The notes beneath the pieces are model-generated. The model ran no database searches, had not been told where the DNA came from, and saw nothing but the letters and a program-made list of their open reading frames with translations. Made by a program: the position numbers and the translations under genes. From assembly GCA_021613535.1 (NCBI GenBank), contig CP075496.1, positions 3,534,001 to 3,598,000 of the forward strand: a DNA stretch of 64,000 nt. Direction: 5' to 3'. Positions 49,349 through 63,387 of this stretch are shown in pieces (position 1 is the first letter of the stretch; every line of letters begins with the position of its first letter). The stretch comes from Adineta vaga (lineage: Eukaryota > Rotifera).

Positions 49349-52009
49349 TCAAAGATTAATCCTAAAAGAAAAAAGAAGAATAATAATGGTCGAGTTTATT
49401 TTAAATTTATTTACGTATGGAGGAATTTTGTATAGATCTCTGGATTTTGGTACCAAAGTTGTATTTGATTGATCAGCTGCATCACGAAGATTGACTAATC
49501 GATAATGTAATTCGGCATGTCCAAACTAGAAATACAGAGATCATTATAAGATTTGCATTTGATATTGATGATAAAGAACAATCGGTTATTTAAAAATAAG
49601 TTTACTTACGTTTGAAAGTGTACTGATAATTGAGAGTCGTTCATCATGTTGAATAGGTAAGGATTTTAATGGCAATCTCCATCGGCCAGTTAATAAACGA
49701 GTTCTATGATCGAAAATTGGCATTTTAACCCAAGCAGCTGTAAGAAATGGTTCATATGATGCTTGTTTCGATGTTGCTTGAATTTCAACAATAATCTTCA
49801 ATGATTGTTGTGGTGGACATCTACAAAAAGAGTAAATTTGTTTTTTTATGTATAAAGAAATAAAAATTATTTCATTAATAAACCTCGGTACAGGTTGTTT
49901 TGTAGCCACATAAGCGGTTCGCATAGTATCATTACTTAATTCATCAACGGACAATTCACATTTACAAGGATCTAATTGTGTTGGTTCACCGAGACCTGTT
50001 TGTTCATGATGAAGACAAGTAATTAATCGAATTTGATCAATAGTTGGTGATAAATTTGAAATATAATCGAAAAAGATTACAAAACCATCTGTAGCATCAT
50101 ATGGTGGAGTGTTTTGTCTTGAAACAAAAGGATCATAAGCTGGCGATGATATACGATTCGTACGTTGAAAATGATCATTTTGACGAGTTGATGAATGAAT
50201 CAATGAATTCATCGGTTGATTTCCATGTACTCTTGGTATAGAATAACTATGATCATCATTTGTAAAGACAGGATCAGGTACTCGACTTGATGATGAGCCG
50301 AATTCTAATTTTTTAGTTCCTGAACAACAAGAAAGTTAAGATCTTTGTTTCTTAAAAGATATTACTTACGTGAATCTAATCCTTGAAATCGAAATTGCAA
50401 TTCATCAAGTTCATTTCGAAGTCGTTGATTTTCATTTTTAACTACTGTTAATTTACTGGATGTAAGATCAACTCCTGGAAATGGTGGAACTGGTTGAACT
50501 ATAAGAAGAAAAAGGACACAAAATTGAATATTCGAAAAATAAATCAAATATAGTTTCATACATTTCTGACGTATTAAAGGTTCGGGATTATCTTTGATAA
50601 TTGGATAATGTTCATATCGACTTAATCTCCGTTCTATATCCGAATAACCAACAAGTACGGCTGGATTGTGACCACCCGATTGTAGATATGAATTACGCAT
50701 ATTTCTAGAATTAGAATTCATTTTTAAAGAATTGATTTCATTAGTTCTACCTGATATCATCACCAGATGTTCGTCGTTGTGGTGGAAGATATGGTAACGA
50801 TGGTAATTCAGTTGAGTATGCTCGTCGACTAAAGAAAAATATTTTTAAATAAAATATTTGCAGTACAATTTAATACTTGTTAAGAGGATCTGTAAGTATA
50901 TGTAAATTTCTCTGACTCTGATCTCGTTGTTCTTTCATATCACGTAAAATTTTATGTGCTTCATAATTTGGTACAGTGGTTAGTTGATCATTGTTAAGGG
51001 TTAGTTTTTTAAGTTTGATTTGAATAACTACAAAAAAAAATGAAATAAAATCATTTACTTAGATGTAGGATCGAAACTAGTTTGAAAATTACGTCGACGT
51101 TCTTGTTCAAGACGAGCATTTTCTCGTTTTAAACCTTCTAATTGATTTCGTTCATGATTGCTTAAACCATTTGTTTGATACGACTACAAGTCGAAGCAAA
51201 AAACTAAATTTCAAAGAAAAATTTTGAAAGAAAATTTACATATGATCCAGGTGGATCTTGTAAATATGACATTTGTTTTAAAATATCACGTTCTTGTACT
51301 TCTAATCGTTCATACTATAGAAGAAGAATATTGAAAAACAAATGAATTCAATTGAAAGTGTATATTTACTTCAGATAAAATATGATCACGATCATCCTTG
51401 TATTTTCTATGTGTAACAGGTTTTCGTACTTTTTGTGCGTTGTAATAAGCTTGATCTTCCATGTCTTTGATATTTTGAAGCATAGATCGTTTATTTTTCC
51501 AATTGTTAACTTCATTTCGTTTCTAAAATCAAAAACTTTGTTTTACTATTATAGATCAGCAAAGCTATTCTTTTAAATATGATTGACACTTCTAGTTGTT
51601 AAAGTAACTTTCATGGAACAGATAAAGCATAGAATTTCCAAACAATTCTTTCTACAACAAATGAATCCACTCAAAAAAAGTCTCTATTGTCTCATCAGCA
51701 AATGAATTATCACTATCTTAATGAATATGTCAATTTGATATACATTAAAAACTTTATAATTAAAACGTTTCATATTACTCTGTTGATTGATGTTTGATAG
51801 TTAGCACCTCGTCTTGATGAGGGTCGATCGCGTACATAATTTGCCTTTGGATATCGACTAGCAATTTCATCATCAGAACTATGATATTTTCTTCCTATAC
51901 CAGAATCCTTCACACCCACACAAAATTTTGTTTTATGTTTGGCTAAAGCTTCATCATTAGGAAATGTCATTCCACACTGAGCACATTTAATCGTTTGATA
52001 TAATGGCAT
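49349..52009 (-). CDS. CCDC17: CCDC17-like zinc-finger and coiled-coil protein
   Basis: About ten exons on the minus strand. The N-terminal exon carries a C2H2-like finger, MPLYQTIKCAQCGMTFPNDE followed by LAKHKTKFCVG, matching the CCDC17 N-terminus. Central exons encode a coiled coil (ERLEVQERDILKQM; ERNQLEGLKRENARLEQER; NQRLRNELDELQFRF). The C-terminal exons hold the conserved domain DATDGFVIFFDYISNLSPT and later AAWVKMPIFDHRTRLLTGRW, then FGHAELHYRLVNLRDA and SRDLYKIPPYV. CCDC17 is a little-studied protein associated with ciliated cells. The start at 52009 is the first ATG before the finger; the open frame extends upstream to an acceptor near 52052, so an extra 5' exon is possible. The stop is at 49349-49351. 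Confidence 0.82.
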
Positions 52010-54931
52010 TTCTTCGAAACTGATTGGAATTCTTCTTGCGTAGTTAATGATCCTGGACAAGCATAAAAATCCGGATTGTTTTTGTCTAAATTATTTGAAT
52101 ATGATTTAATCGATGTTTACGTATATTGAGACACAAGCAAATGTAAAGATTTTTTACTTGACAAAGATTTCATTTTTTTCTTTTCTAATTTCAATCAATA
52201 GGATGAAAGGTTTCATTTTCTTTCTCTGTCATCTTTCAAGTTGATAATGAATGCTTGAGGGTTTAGTTCACTTTTTTTCCTCTCTCTCTGTTTAACTTCA
52301 ATTGTTAGTTAATTCACCTACACTTACCTTCACGTCAAAATACAAATCTGTATGAAACTTTGATGTTATGGTAATATTTTTCTTTTTCCATTCATTCATT
52401 CTTTTACTTCTCTCTCACTTTTTTTCTTCGAGATTACGAACAGAAAAATAATATATAAACTCAAAAGATTGTTTGCATTTTAATTATATACTTTCTTTTT
52501 TATTTTGCTTGACCATGTGTTTCATATTCAAAAAAATGAATTCGTTCGTTCTATTCAAACACTTGAGTATATATGCGTACAATTCCATCTGACATTTATC
52601 TTTCTTAGCAACGACAATACAATTCTCTTTTCCTAATGAAAAAAATGTTGATGTTTAGGTATTGTTGACACATTCTTTTGATGGTAAAGAATAAACAAAT
52701 GATCAGAAAATTTCAAATGTTTGATGTTATTAAGAGAAAATAATAGAAATCGTGATGAAAAGTTTAATAGTCGCTATGGATTGAATTTGATGAGAGGCGT
52801 GTGTATAAAGTCACTATATTGGACAATAAAATACTTTGCAATTGCATTTCATTAAGAGAATGAAGATTTATGTTGGTAATATATCTCTACAAATAAGTAA
52901 TAGAAGAAACTCAAATATATGCAGAAGATTGCAATACGATCTCTAAAAGACCATTTGTTATTTCGACGAATGAATCTCCAAAGATTTCGGTACAAATAAG
53001 ATAAGAAATGCTGTTAGATCGATTAATCGAAAAGAATATTTCATTGCAATTTTCTTCTACATACTCAAAACTGATCAATGGATTAGACATTCATGATTTA
53101 TTCTATTTCTCTAATTAAAAGGATATCATCTGTCCTTCGGTTATTTTTATAAATACATCGTCTTTGTCAGATAACGACTTTTTTTTTCTCTCAATAAAAT
53201 CAACTTATTTCGATACGTAGTTATTCAAACTATTATTTCTTATATCTCATGTTTATTCTGAACTAAATCAACAAATGAACTCCTTTTTGGACAAATATAA
53301 CACCTAACAACGTCCTTTTCTCGTACATATTTGTATTTGATGAATGTCCTCTTGAACGACATTGAAATGGTTTGAACTAATTTTAGTCGTTATTTTAAAT
53401 TCTAAAAATCAAACAAGACATTTATGAACAAGTTTATACGCAAAAAAAATGATGTATGCTATCGATATCTAATACAATATTTGCATGAAATCTAATCATT
53501 TATTGACTAGAATGAATTTTACCTGCGTACTTTCGAATGATAGATTATACTTATCAAATTTCTTAATTATTGTGCATATAGAAGCGATATGTTATGCATA
53601 GTTTTATTATGATAGTAGCACATTTTACAAGCGATTCTTCGACGTGAATTCATACTCGATATATGTTAAAAATAGACGATTTCTATTTCATCGAAGCATT
53701 TCTTTATGAAAAGGTCGAATCTTTTGAAATGTATTCAAAAAAATCAATATCGATTTCTTTTTATCTATTGACATTTTATTAATTAGACAATATTTATCTT
53801 CTAAAAGCTATACTAGTCCCAAGAACTGAAATAAATATCCTTTATCTGATGAGTCTTTCAAGGCTATACGAATGAAAAGAAAAACGATCTATTAGATGGA
53901 AATTGAATAGTGTATATTTTTTGTACTAGGTAATATTCATTCATTCTTAGTTTTAACCGATTGGATAGATATAATTTCATTCTTATCAATTGATACAATC
54001 AATTCGTCAAATAATATGTTAATTTCGAAATAAAATACTGAGTTTTTTTTTTAATTTTGATATACAATATTTATACTTGTCAAGTCTTGTTTGTCGTATA
54101 TTTAGTTTGAAGTTGATATAAATAGTCAGATGAATTGTAAGTAAATTATATTAGAATTGACTATCGATGAATTTCTTGTCAACAAACAGGTATAAATGTT
54201 GTTCTGAATCGATCGATGAATGCGTAAATTATGATGTTTTATTGATTGAATGAAGCCTTGAAATTTAAAGAAATAGTTTGTTGACGAACTGAATCGATTC
54301 TTTTCCTCTTTTCCTTTTCTTTAGTCTCTACGAGAATAATGCATACATGAATATATATATATATATATATTGAGAAAGAGAGAGAGAGAAAAAGTCAGAA
54401 AAACTTACTTCTGCCAGTCATTTTTTTGTTTTTATTACATTTCTATAGCCTTCATCGTCATTGTATTATTCTTGATCTTTTTTAGTCTCTTTATCATCGA
54501 TGCCGCGAAAATATTATTATTTTCTTCTTCTTCTTTGTTGTCTGCAACTCATAATGTTATATAGTCAGCTCATCCCCTTAAGGCTTTATGTACATAACCT
54601 TCATGTTTTTTGTTCTATTACTATCACTTATACCAAATATTATCGTTTATTCATACAAAGTGCTCCTACTATCTTCCTAGAATGCCCTTCTTATTTTGTC
54701 TTATTTCGCACGAAATTAGTTCTTATTAGTCTCCATGCATGTAACAAGTTATTGAAAAGAACATTATCAATAAAAATGATCAAAAAATAAATCTTTTCCT
54801 TCACTTCATTAGTTCCCTTTTGACATATACTATACCTTATATTGAATAGAGATACGTTATTTCTAGATATAATCTCTTTTGAAGGATAAATGAATATATA
54901 TTTCGATTGGAAATCATGACGTTCTTTCGAG
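52010..54931. other. Non-coding interval between CCDC17 and the CUB gene
   Basis: 2.9 kb of AT-rich DNA between divergent genes. It contains an (AT)n tract followed by a GA tract at 54351-54392. The short open frames around 54370-54790 are low complexity. No protein, tRNA or known small RNA was recognised. Confidence 0.5.
54351..54392 (+). repeat. Compound (AT)n-(GA)n microsatellite
   Basis: An AT run followed by AGAGAGAGAG, about 550 bp upstream of the CUB gene start. Similar GA/CT tracts are at 16291-16339, 17074-17103, 18291-18318, 18604-18628, 19446-19470 and 58723-58742. Confidence 0.85.
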
Positions 54932-57900
54932 ATGTACATTAACATGATATTTTTGATCATTCTATTTTCTTTATCTGTTGTTTACTCGTGTAATTATCAA
55001 TTGACAAATATCACTGGTACAATTTCGTTACTATCCTATGAAAATAATATTGAATGTAGTTGGATATTTAATCTATCGGATGTAATTAATTCTACTTCAT
55101 TTCGTTATTTTTTAATAACATTTCATCATTTTGATACGGAATTTGGTCATGATGAATTATTCATTGGTGAAACAATAACGGATGTTTCGAAATATAACTC
55201 GAAATTATATCAATTTTCCGGTTCAAAATTACCTGATCCTTGTTTAATTCCACTTCGTAGTGATATTCAAACTCGTTCAATATGGATGCAATTTTTAAGT
55301 GATCAAACAACAACTGCCTCAGGTTTTACTCTTGATTATGTATTTCTAGTCAATCAATGTAAGTTTTCTTTCTTCATTATTTACAAAATACAATATTCTG
55401 TTTATATAACGAAAGAAATCCTTCAAAATTTCACGAAATTTTTCTTCACATGTCATTATTGAAATCGTGTTTACAATCTATTGTAGCTTTTCCTCTAACA
55501 TCGAAATCTCGGAAACTTTTGATCAATGCTGATATTCGTCAAAAATCGAAATCATCTTATTCATTTCCCTATGGAAATCTTTCAAGTCCAAATTATCCAC
55601 AAAATTATTCCAATAATATCGTGAGAAAAATTTTCCTATAAATTTTATAATAAACATAGAATTTCTAGATTTGTCGTTGGCATTTCTTTCATCGTCATGC
55701 ATTTATTCGATTAAATATTGAACATTTTCAAACGGAATATCATTATGATACATTTACGATTTCTTATGGTCAAAATTTTCAAAATCGTGCAATGATTCTA
55801 TATGAATGGTCAGGAAATGAAATGGATAATAAACATTTATTCATTCCCAATGATGACATATATCTCATTTTTCAAAGCGATAAAACAAATAATGCTTCGG
55901 GATTTTTTCTTCAATATGAAATCATTGAAAAAGGTTTTTAATTCTTGTTCAACTCTTCTAAAACTAATCATTTTTCTTGTAAATAGAACTATTGACAATG
56001 AATCTTGATGAAAATTCTCGAATGATATATTCAAATAATTATCCAAATTTTCTTCGAACTAATGTTGAATATATATGGATTATTCATATGAATTCTTCCA
56101 ATGAAATTGAGATCAATCTAATCGATATTCATCTAGATTATGAACATGATTATTTACAAATAAATACAGGTAACTAACGAATAAATACAAAAATTCTTGA
56201 GTCTATATGATCTTTACTTTGATTGATATTTTGTAATCACAATATGTATCTTGTATCGATTCCATCCAAGGTCGAACATACCAATTAGAGATTTGATAAG
56301 GTCTAGTCAGATGCATAAACATGCGTATAAAATAGCATGATCATCAATAGAATTGTTTTTCTTTAGGTAATTTAATTCATACATTGGAAATTGCAAAAAC
56401 CTATCGATTTCAAACAACTAATGAAACAAAACTAATCCTTCGAACGAAACATGCAGATGATGATTATCGATATCGTGGTTTTAATCTGACCTATCAAAGT
56501 ATGTAAATGATAATTCAATAATTAAAATTTGTTATTTCCATTTAGAATGGAATACAACACGTGAAAATACGATTGAATTAAAGAATTTTCCATGTGGAAA
56601 AAAATATTCATCACCAAATGGAACAATTGAATTTTCTCATCAAACTTTAACTTCATTTGATTGTTTAATTTTCATTGAAGTTGATGATGGACAAAATATT
56701 TTCTTACGTTTTGATCATTTCAATGGCGATAAGGAAGAAAATTATATGGAAATTGGTCTTTTTCATAATGCAGATGAATTTCACATATTTCATCTATCAG
56801 GTTAATTTTCTTCATTATTCTTTTCTAATTATTTGTAGTTTCTTCAGACACATTGCCTGGTACGTGGTTTATTGCAAATGAGAGTCAGATATGGATTCGA
56901 TTTCATTCCAGTCAATTCTCTTTCGGTATCTCTTCATTTCGTTTATTTTATACTGAAACAATTCAATGTAAAACTTTCAAAACTATATTTCCGCGTTATC
57001 AAATCATTCCATGTTTCTTCTAGGGTCAACAGTTACACTAAAACCTTATGTACAGATTTTAGATGATCATCGATTATTTCCCTATCGATTAATCAGTTTA
57101 CCTACAAACAATATCTACCATAATCTTAGTCAAGTATTTGAAAAACATTCAACTAAATTTTCATTTCTTCTAACTTTCGTCTAGGCATATATTTGGCATA
57201 TTGAGGCATTAAATGATGAATGTATACAAATTCGATTTGAATCTTTTCAAACAATTGATAATCGACATATATGTTTTCATATCAAAGATTCATCTCAAAC
57301 ATGGTATATATGTAATCATGAACAATTTCCCTTCGTATATCATCATATTGGATCATGTATATTATCCATTGAACCAGAATTTATTTGGATGTTAGTTCAA
57401 TATGATATTCAAATAAATAAATTCAAAAAATGTAAGGAAATTACTTTTTTCATTCAAATATATTCTCTTTCTTTAAATAGTAATATGGATTCATTATTTA
57501 ACTTTTAATGGCGATAACATGACATTAATACCATCATTAGCATTTGAACCATATGTTCAGATTGAATGGATAATAACTTTAAATGATACTTCGACAATTA
57601 TTTTCGATATTGAAAATTTGGACAGAAAAATATCAGCTGAATTAATTCTTCCTCAAAGTAAAATTTTTTTATGTTAAATAATCGAAACTATACAAAAAAT
57701 CTGTTTTCCTTTTACATCTCTAGATAAAAATACAACGAAAAGTTATTCATTAGGAACAATATCAACAACACGTTTTGCTCATGTACTATTATCTTCATCA
57801 TTGTCTTTACGAATTATTTATACTTCTTTACCATTACTATTTCATAATCAAAAACGTTTATTTCGGTTAAATCTATTCAAACTTTCGAAACCATATTTCA

Positions 57901-60900
57901 ACATTGGCAATTTTCATTATATTTCTTATACGACAAATCAATCGGTATGTAAAAAAACTAAGATTTTGTCCAAAATTAATCTTTCTTTTTCTCTCAATAG
58001 AAATCACAATGGTCTATTCATGGTCTATATGAAGATTCAATATTCTTCGCGAATGTATTTTCTCGCAATCAAAATGTCTTACTTCAAACAACAGCAAATA
58101 CAAATCTTTCGTTAACAAATTCATCGATATCTATTCCAAGTTCAAATTTTGATATCCGATATAATAGGAGAGAAAAGAATGTGAAAAATTCCGATTTTAT
58201 TGTTATTCTTTACGAACAAGAACAGAGAAATCATTCTCAACCTATTCTTCTTAATAAAACTTCAAATTTAATTGAAACAAATGATTTCACACTTTATGAT
58301 ATTCATCTTCAATCAATAAATTCTAATTCGATTGATTTTATCATAATTCAAGGTGATAATGGTACATTGATTCGTTTATATGATTTAAGTAAGTTCTCAT
58401 TTGTTAATATATATCTTGTTTGATTTGTCAGAATGTATAATCAATCATAAAGAAACCGATATACAAATTGGAATTTGATTGATATTCCATTTAATCTAAA
58501 ACGAAACAGATTTTGGGTACTAACATAACATTTCTAGTTCTTCCAACTCTAGTTTTTATATTCATCGATGATAATTAATAGCTATAAGTACGATCATTTT
58601 GACATTAAATGAAATTGCTTCTTTATTTGATTAGAGTCTAGATAGATGAACTTCAACAAAATTTATCTCGAAGGCATTCTCTTTCACTTTGTGCTATTAG
58701 AAATAAAATGGCTTGAGATGTCGAAGAGAGAGAGAGAGAGAGTATTGATATATAATACTTCGATTTCAATGTATAGTTTGTCTGATCAGAAGAAATAGAA
58801 GAAAGATATAATTGATATTGAATAATTAAAGATTTGATTCAAAATATTAATTGCATAGGTTAGAAATAGTGGTGCTTCTTCTTCATTTTGTTTATCGATC
58901 AAGGACAATGTGAAGCTTAGATTGTTTATATTTATAGAAGAATTTGAATTGATCTCTTTTGTGGTTAGTGAAAAGAAAGAAGGCGTTCACCCATCAGCGG
59001 CACTTTTTGGTTTTTTTCCTCTTTTACGTTATTTGAATACGTTGAGCTAATGGCGATATTTCATGTATTCGTATTAAAGGTATTAGGATAAGCGACCTTT
59101 TTTTTCTTTCTCTCGTTCTCTTATCATTAGCTTTGACGTTGTTTTAGTAGTCGAAAGAACGTGTCAGTATTCTCACTTCTCTTCTCATCAATTGTACAAG
59201 ATAGAGAAAGAACGGTAATTATACTCTTTTTTTTTGTCTAGATATGTCGAGACAGTTAAGAGTGTATGAGTAGTGAATAGATGCTTAATGTAGTCAATTT
59301 ATGGCTCATTTAACGAACATGTAACATCAATGTATAATCTCATTTTTTTCTCGTTTTCAGACACTCCAAATAATGACTATTTTCTATTAAATTTTTCGTC
59401 GATTAAAACCAAACATATTTCATCATCGATTGGATTACGTTTTTCAATCAAAAGCTTACATATTCAAATTGAATTAAAATCATTAAGAAAAACTCCCATA
59501 CAATTACGATATAAAAGTCAACTTTCATCAATTCAAACAAACACTTCAAGTAAATATAAATAAAAATCTTCAACTACCAATGAATTTTCTTGACACTTAA
59601 ATTCTTAGTTTATTGTTTAATACCAAACATAAATTTGTGTGACAAGAATACTTCTCATCATAGTCAAACGTGTATTGATTCATGCGTGAGTATTTAAAAC
59701 AGTTATATGATCTAATGAAAGGCTTTTTCTCTCTCTCTCTCTTCCTCCCTCTGTCTACTTATATTTCTTCTATAGTCGAATATATTTGATCATATATCAT
59801 CGTCAGCAATGAATAACACGCGAAGAAACCATTTTTGGCCATATGCATTACGTGGTAGTGTAACATTGATAATTGAAAATACAACAATGGAAAATTTCGA
59901 AAAGATAATCTATCGAAATTTACGTCAAAGTATAGCAAAAATTGTGCGAAAATTCTGTTCAAAATATGAACCAACTTGTTTAAGTAAAGATACAGATTCC
60001 ATTAGGTAAAGTAGAAGAGATGTCGTTGTTGGTTTTTTTTACATCGTCGAAACTATTTTCTTCTAGAGCTGATCATGTCATTATACAAAGTTATGAAGAA
60101 GAATTAACTGATCAACGTTTATTTGTTGCAATATTCATTAAAGATCCTTATCGTCAAACAATAGCGTTAACAAATGATCAATTTTTACTTGCACTTACAC
60201 GTTATCAACAAGATATCTATCAAGATATTAAACATCATGTATAATTGAACACAATAATACGATTTTAATCATTCGTTTCATTTGTTTTATTAGATTCATC
60301 TACCATCAAATCTTTTAGAACATACTTCCTTAGATCCAATTTGGTTATATGGTGTTTGTCTACTTGTTTTATTTGTTTTAATTGTCGTTTTGTTAATATT
60401 AATTCTAATCCTAGCAAAGAAAACGTATGTCTTCTCTTTTGAAATATCCAATTGTAAAATTCATCATTCTCATTAATTTAGATTTTATTCAACGAATCCT
60501 AACAATCAACGAATGAATAGATCCATACAAAAAACCAAACCAGAAAGAGATCGGTAAAAATCAGATGGAATTCAATTTTTCATCACTATAATAAAAACTT
60601 TGTTTTTCTAGTCTAATTATATCATCACCCTTACAGTTAGCGACTGAAGAAGATGAACAAATCTCCTCGACATGTTACAATGAAACTGAACCATCACATG
60701 CATCAAATTTTACAGCAACAGTCAATTTACTTCCACCATTAACAACGACAACATCTTCCCATTATCATCATTATATAAACAATCGTCCTTCGTATTTTCA
60801 TAGTACAATTGAAAGTGCTATCAAACAACATTTAGACAATGATGATAATGAACCAATTCCATTTATTGATGATAATCTTTCGACTGCTCGTAGTCGAAAG

Positions 60901-61098
60901 AGTAGTGCATGTTGGAGCGATCGAACAAGTTTAAGTAGTCGATTTAGTTTAGCATGGAAATTTCATTCTCGCCGTTCTATATCACAAAATCGTTCGACAA
61001 TTTCGACTAATAATGAAAAACGACGAAAATATTCTCATCGACCATTACGATATACAATTTCAGCAGCACAACAAAGTCAACCTAATGATGAATTGTAA
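54932..61098 (+). CDS. Single-pass membrane protein with multiple CUB domains
   Basis: Many short exons. It starts MYINMIFLIILFSLSVVYSC, a signal peptide. CUB 1 follows (CNYQLTNITG, IECSWIF, FDTEFGHDELFIG), then CUB 2 (GNLSSPNYPQNYSNN, CRWHFF, TEYHYDTFTISYG), CUB 3 (MIYSNNYPNFLRTN, LDYEHDYLQINTG) and CUB 4 (CGKKYSSPNG, FDCLIFIEV). Further beta-rich extracellular segments (57040-59560) are probably diverged CUB domains but lack clear cysteines. A short Cys-rich exon (about 59610-59690), a SEA-like membrane-proximal domain (about 59770-60330) and a TM helix WLYGVCLLVLFVLIVVLLIL (about 60340-60420) come next. The cytoplasmic tail is about 180 residues, Ser/Arg-rich, ending SQPNDEL. An intron of about 970 bp (58389-59360) is the longest here. 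Likely a cell-surface receptor or adhesion protein; I cannot assign an orthologue. Confidence 0.8.
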
Positions 61099-61625
61099 AT
61101 TTTTGAACACGAATCATTCTTTGTCTGTTTTGTATAGTTTCAAAAAGAAAGCAATTCTTTGCATTAAAAAAACGCAAAAAAATTACTTCATACAATAGAC
61201 GAAAAAGAAAAGCACTTCATATAAATATCTTCAGGATAATCATAAGAGCTTAAATACTTGAACTATTCGAATAAATAATGCTATATGAAACTTCTTTTCA
61301 CATAATAAAACAACGAAATCAGCGTTTAATTATTAAATTTGTCAAAAAAAGGAATAAAAACATTGTTTTATTATTATATTAGTAATCATTTACACACACA
61401 CACAAACTCAAAAATATATCAGGATATAAATAGTCGAGCAGAAGGCAAATGCGCACATCTATTTCATAGAGAACAAGCAATGAATACACATACACACCCA
61501 GAAGAATTCCTTAAAAGATTTCAGTGTAATTATACTAAAAAAAAGAAGAATTTCAAAGAAAAGGAAAAACAAATCGGATGTGAATGCAAAATAAGAAATT
61601 GAAAATAATTATGTTGATGTTGCTT
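61099..61625. other. Convergent 3' intergenic region, CUB gene / EB1
   Basis: 0.5 kb holding both 3' flanks. AATAAA-type hexamers near 61270 and 61302 may serve the CUB gene. No coding potential recognised in the short low-complexity open frame here. Confidence 0.45.
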
Positions 61626-63387
61626 TTAATATGTTTCATCATCACCAGCCACTAAACCAGACGCAGTTCCATTATTAATATTTTCATTATCGAATTCATC
61701 ATGGTCGTTCTCTTGTTCAGGTTGCACAAAGCCTTCCTATAATAAAAGAAAGAAAAAAACAATAACTAAGAAATTTCTGTAAAATCATAAAGAAAATTGT
61801 ATTCTTTTTCAACATGCACACAATCAACAGAAAGCAACAAATAACCACAATAAACAAACAGGGATAGAGAAAACACACCGTCTCCTTATCAAAAATCTTG
61901 TTCGCTGTTATGTTGTTGATCATTTTCATCGGGAATCTCAAAACCTTCCTTGAAAATATTGTTTAAGTTAGTCAGAGAAAAGATGATTGTTTATCGAGAA
62001 AAACGAAGCAAAACATTATTTTTCAACGTACTTCTGTTGCATATAAAATTTCGAGAACTTTTTGTACGCTTGGTACTGATTCATGTTCGGGTTCTTGACA
62101 AATCGTTTCAACATCACGTAATTTTTGATAATAAAAATCACGTTCTTTTTCTAAACTAGCAACTTGAATTGCATGTTGTTGAATAATTTCGTGTAAATTA
62201 TCAATCTGTAACGAAAAGTTTATATAAAATAGAAACTCAATCGATTCATCATACTTCATGTTGTAAGCGTATCGTTTCATTATTATGAATTCCTTGATTA
62301 TGATGATCACTTATTGTTGTACTATGATTAGATGGGACAGCGGGTCGATGAATAGCAGGTGAAACTTTAGGCGGATGTTGTTGGACTGGTTTAGCTACGA
62401 AGAAGAAAACAATCATATGTATTAGTGAATTTTTGTCTTTTAACTTACTGGTAGCTACTGGTTTCTGTGGTACAGGAGCGGCAACTTTTGCTACTGGTGC
62501 TCGAGCTGCAGGTGGTGCTCGAATACCAGAACCACCACTAGCACCTGTTGCTTTGCCACCACTACCTAATGGTCTTTAATAGGATCAATTGTTAGATCAT
62601 GTGTCAATGGGAAAATGAAGATTTTACTTACTGTCCATCACGAGCAGCAACAGGATCATAATCACTTGCATCCGTATAATTCGCATCAAAAAATTTTTTA
62701 AACCATTGAACAAATTCAAAATTATCTTGAAATTTACCCTTAACTAATTTTTCAACAGGGACAATCTATGAGAATGAAAATATGCGAAATCAAGTGAGAA
62801 TTTTGTTTATAATTATATCAAACACACATATATATATATATACAATCAATCTTTCTTTCTCGTGCGCACCTTTTCTATCATTTGTTTTTCGATACAACTA
62901 CTAAATCTATATGTAATTAGCAAAATCCCGTTCTTCAATATTCGAAAGATTGAATATACATATGTAAATATTTATATAATCAAACTACAATCTACCTTTT
63001 CTACAGAAAGTGCTTTAAAATATTCTTGTAATACTTTAAAATTATTAATATATTCGTGCTCAAGTTTTGTATTCCATTTCACTCGTTTTGATCGTGTACC
63101 TATCGAACCTAAAAGAAAATTTATATTAAGAAATTCTACTTGTTAGTTTGAAACATGCATGAGTATATCAAACTCACCCGGAAACATCATTTCCATGAAT
63201 TGGCAATATGCAGCACCTAATCAAAGAAAAAATGATGATTAATTTACGAATTCGATTCAATACCGGAACAGAGATCTTCAATCTTAACAAAATTTGCATC
63301 AAGAGCAGAATTTATCCATTGTAAAATGTCATTTCGACTAAGATTTTCTGTAGTTACACTTGTATGATATACGTTTATCGCAGCCAT
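61626..63387 (-). CDS. MAPRE: EB1/MAPRE-family microtubule plus-end-binding protein
   Basis: About eight exons on the minus strand from ATG 63387. The N-terminal calponin-homology domain is highly conserved: [54 protein letters not shown] and [20 protein letters not shown], then [11 protein letters not shown] Pro/Ala/Lys-rich linker follows. The coiled-coil and EB-homology domain includes [19 protein letters not shown], where FYF/FYY is the family's SxIP-binding core, and VLEILYATE. Two EGF-containing tail exons follow (see findings), and the protein ends DDETY rather than the EEY/F usual in EB1. EB proteins track growing microtubule ends and recruit SxIP and CAP-Gly partners; an aromatic last residue preserves possible CAP-Gly binding. 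Confidence 0.93.

Noticed and set aside
54370-54960. Overlapping short open frames upstream of the CUB gene
   Set aside because: Low-complexity, no homology, start within a microsatellite.
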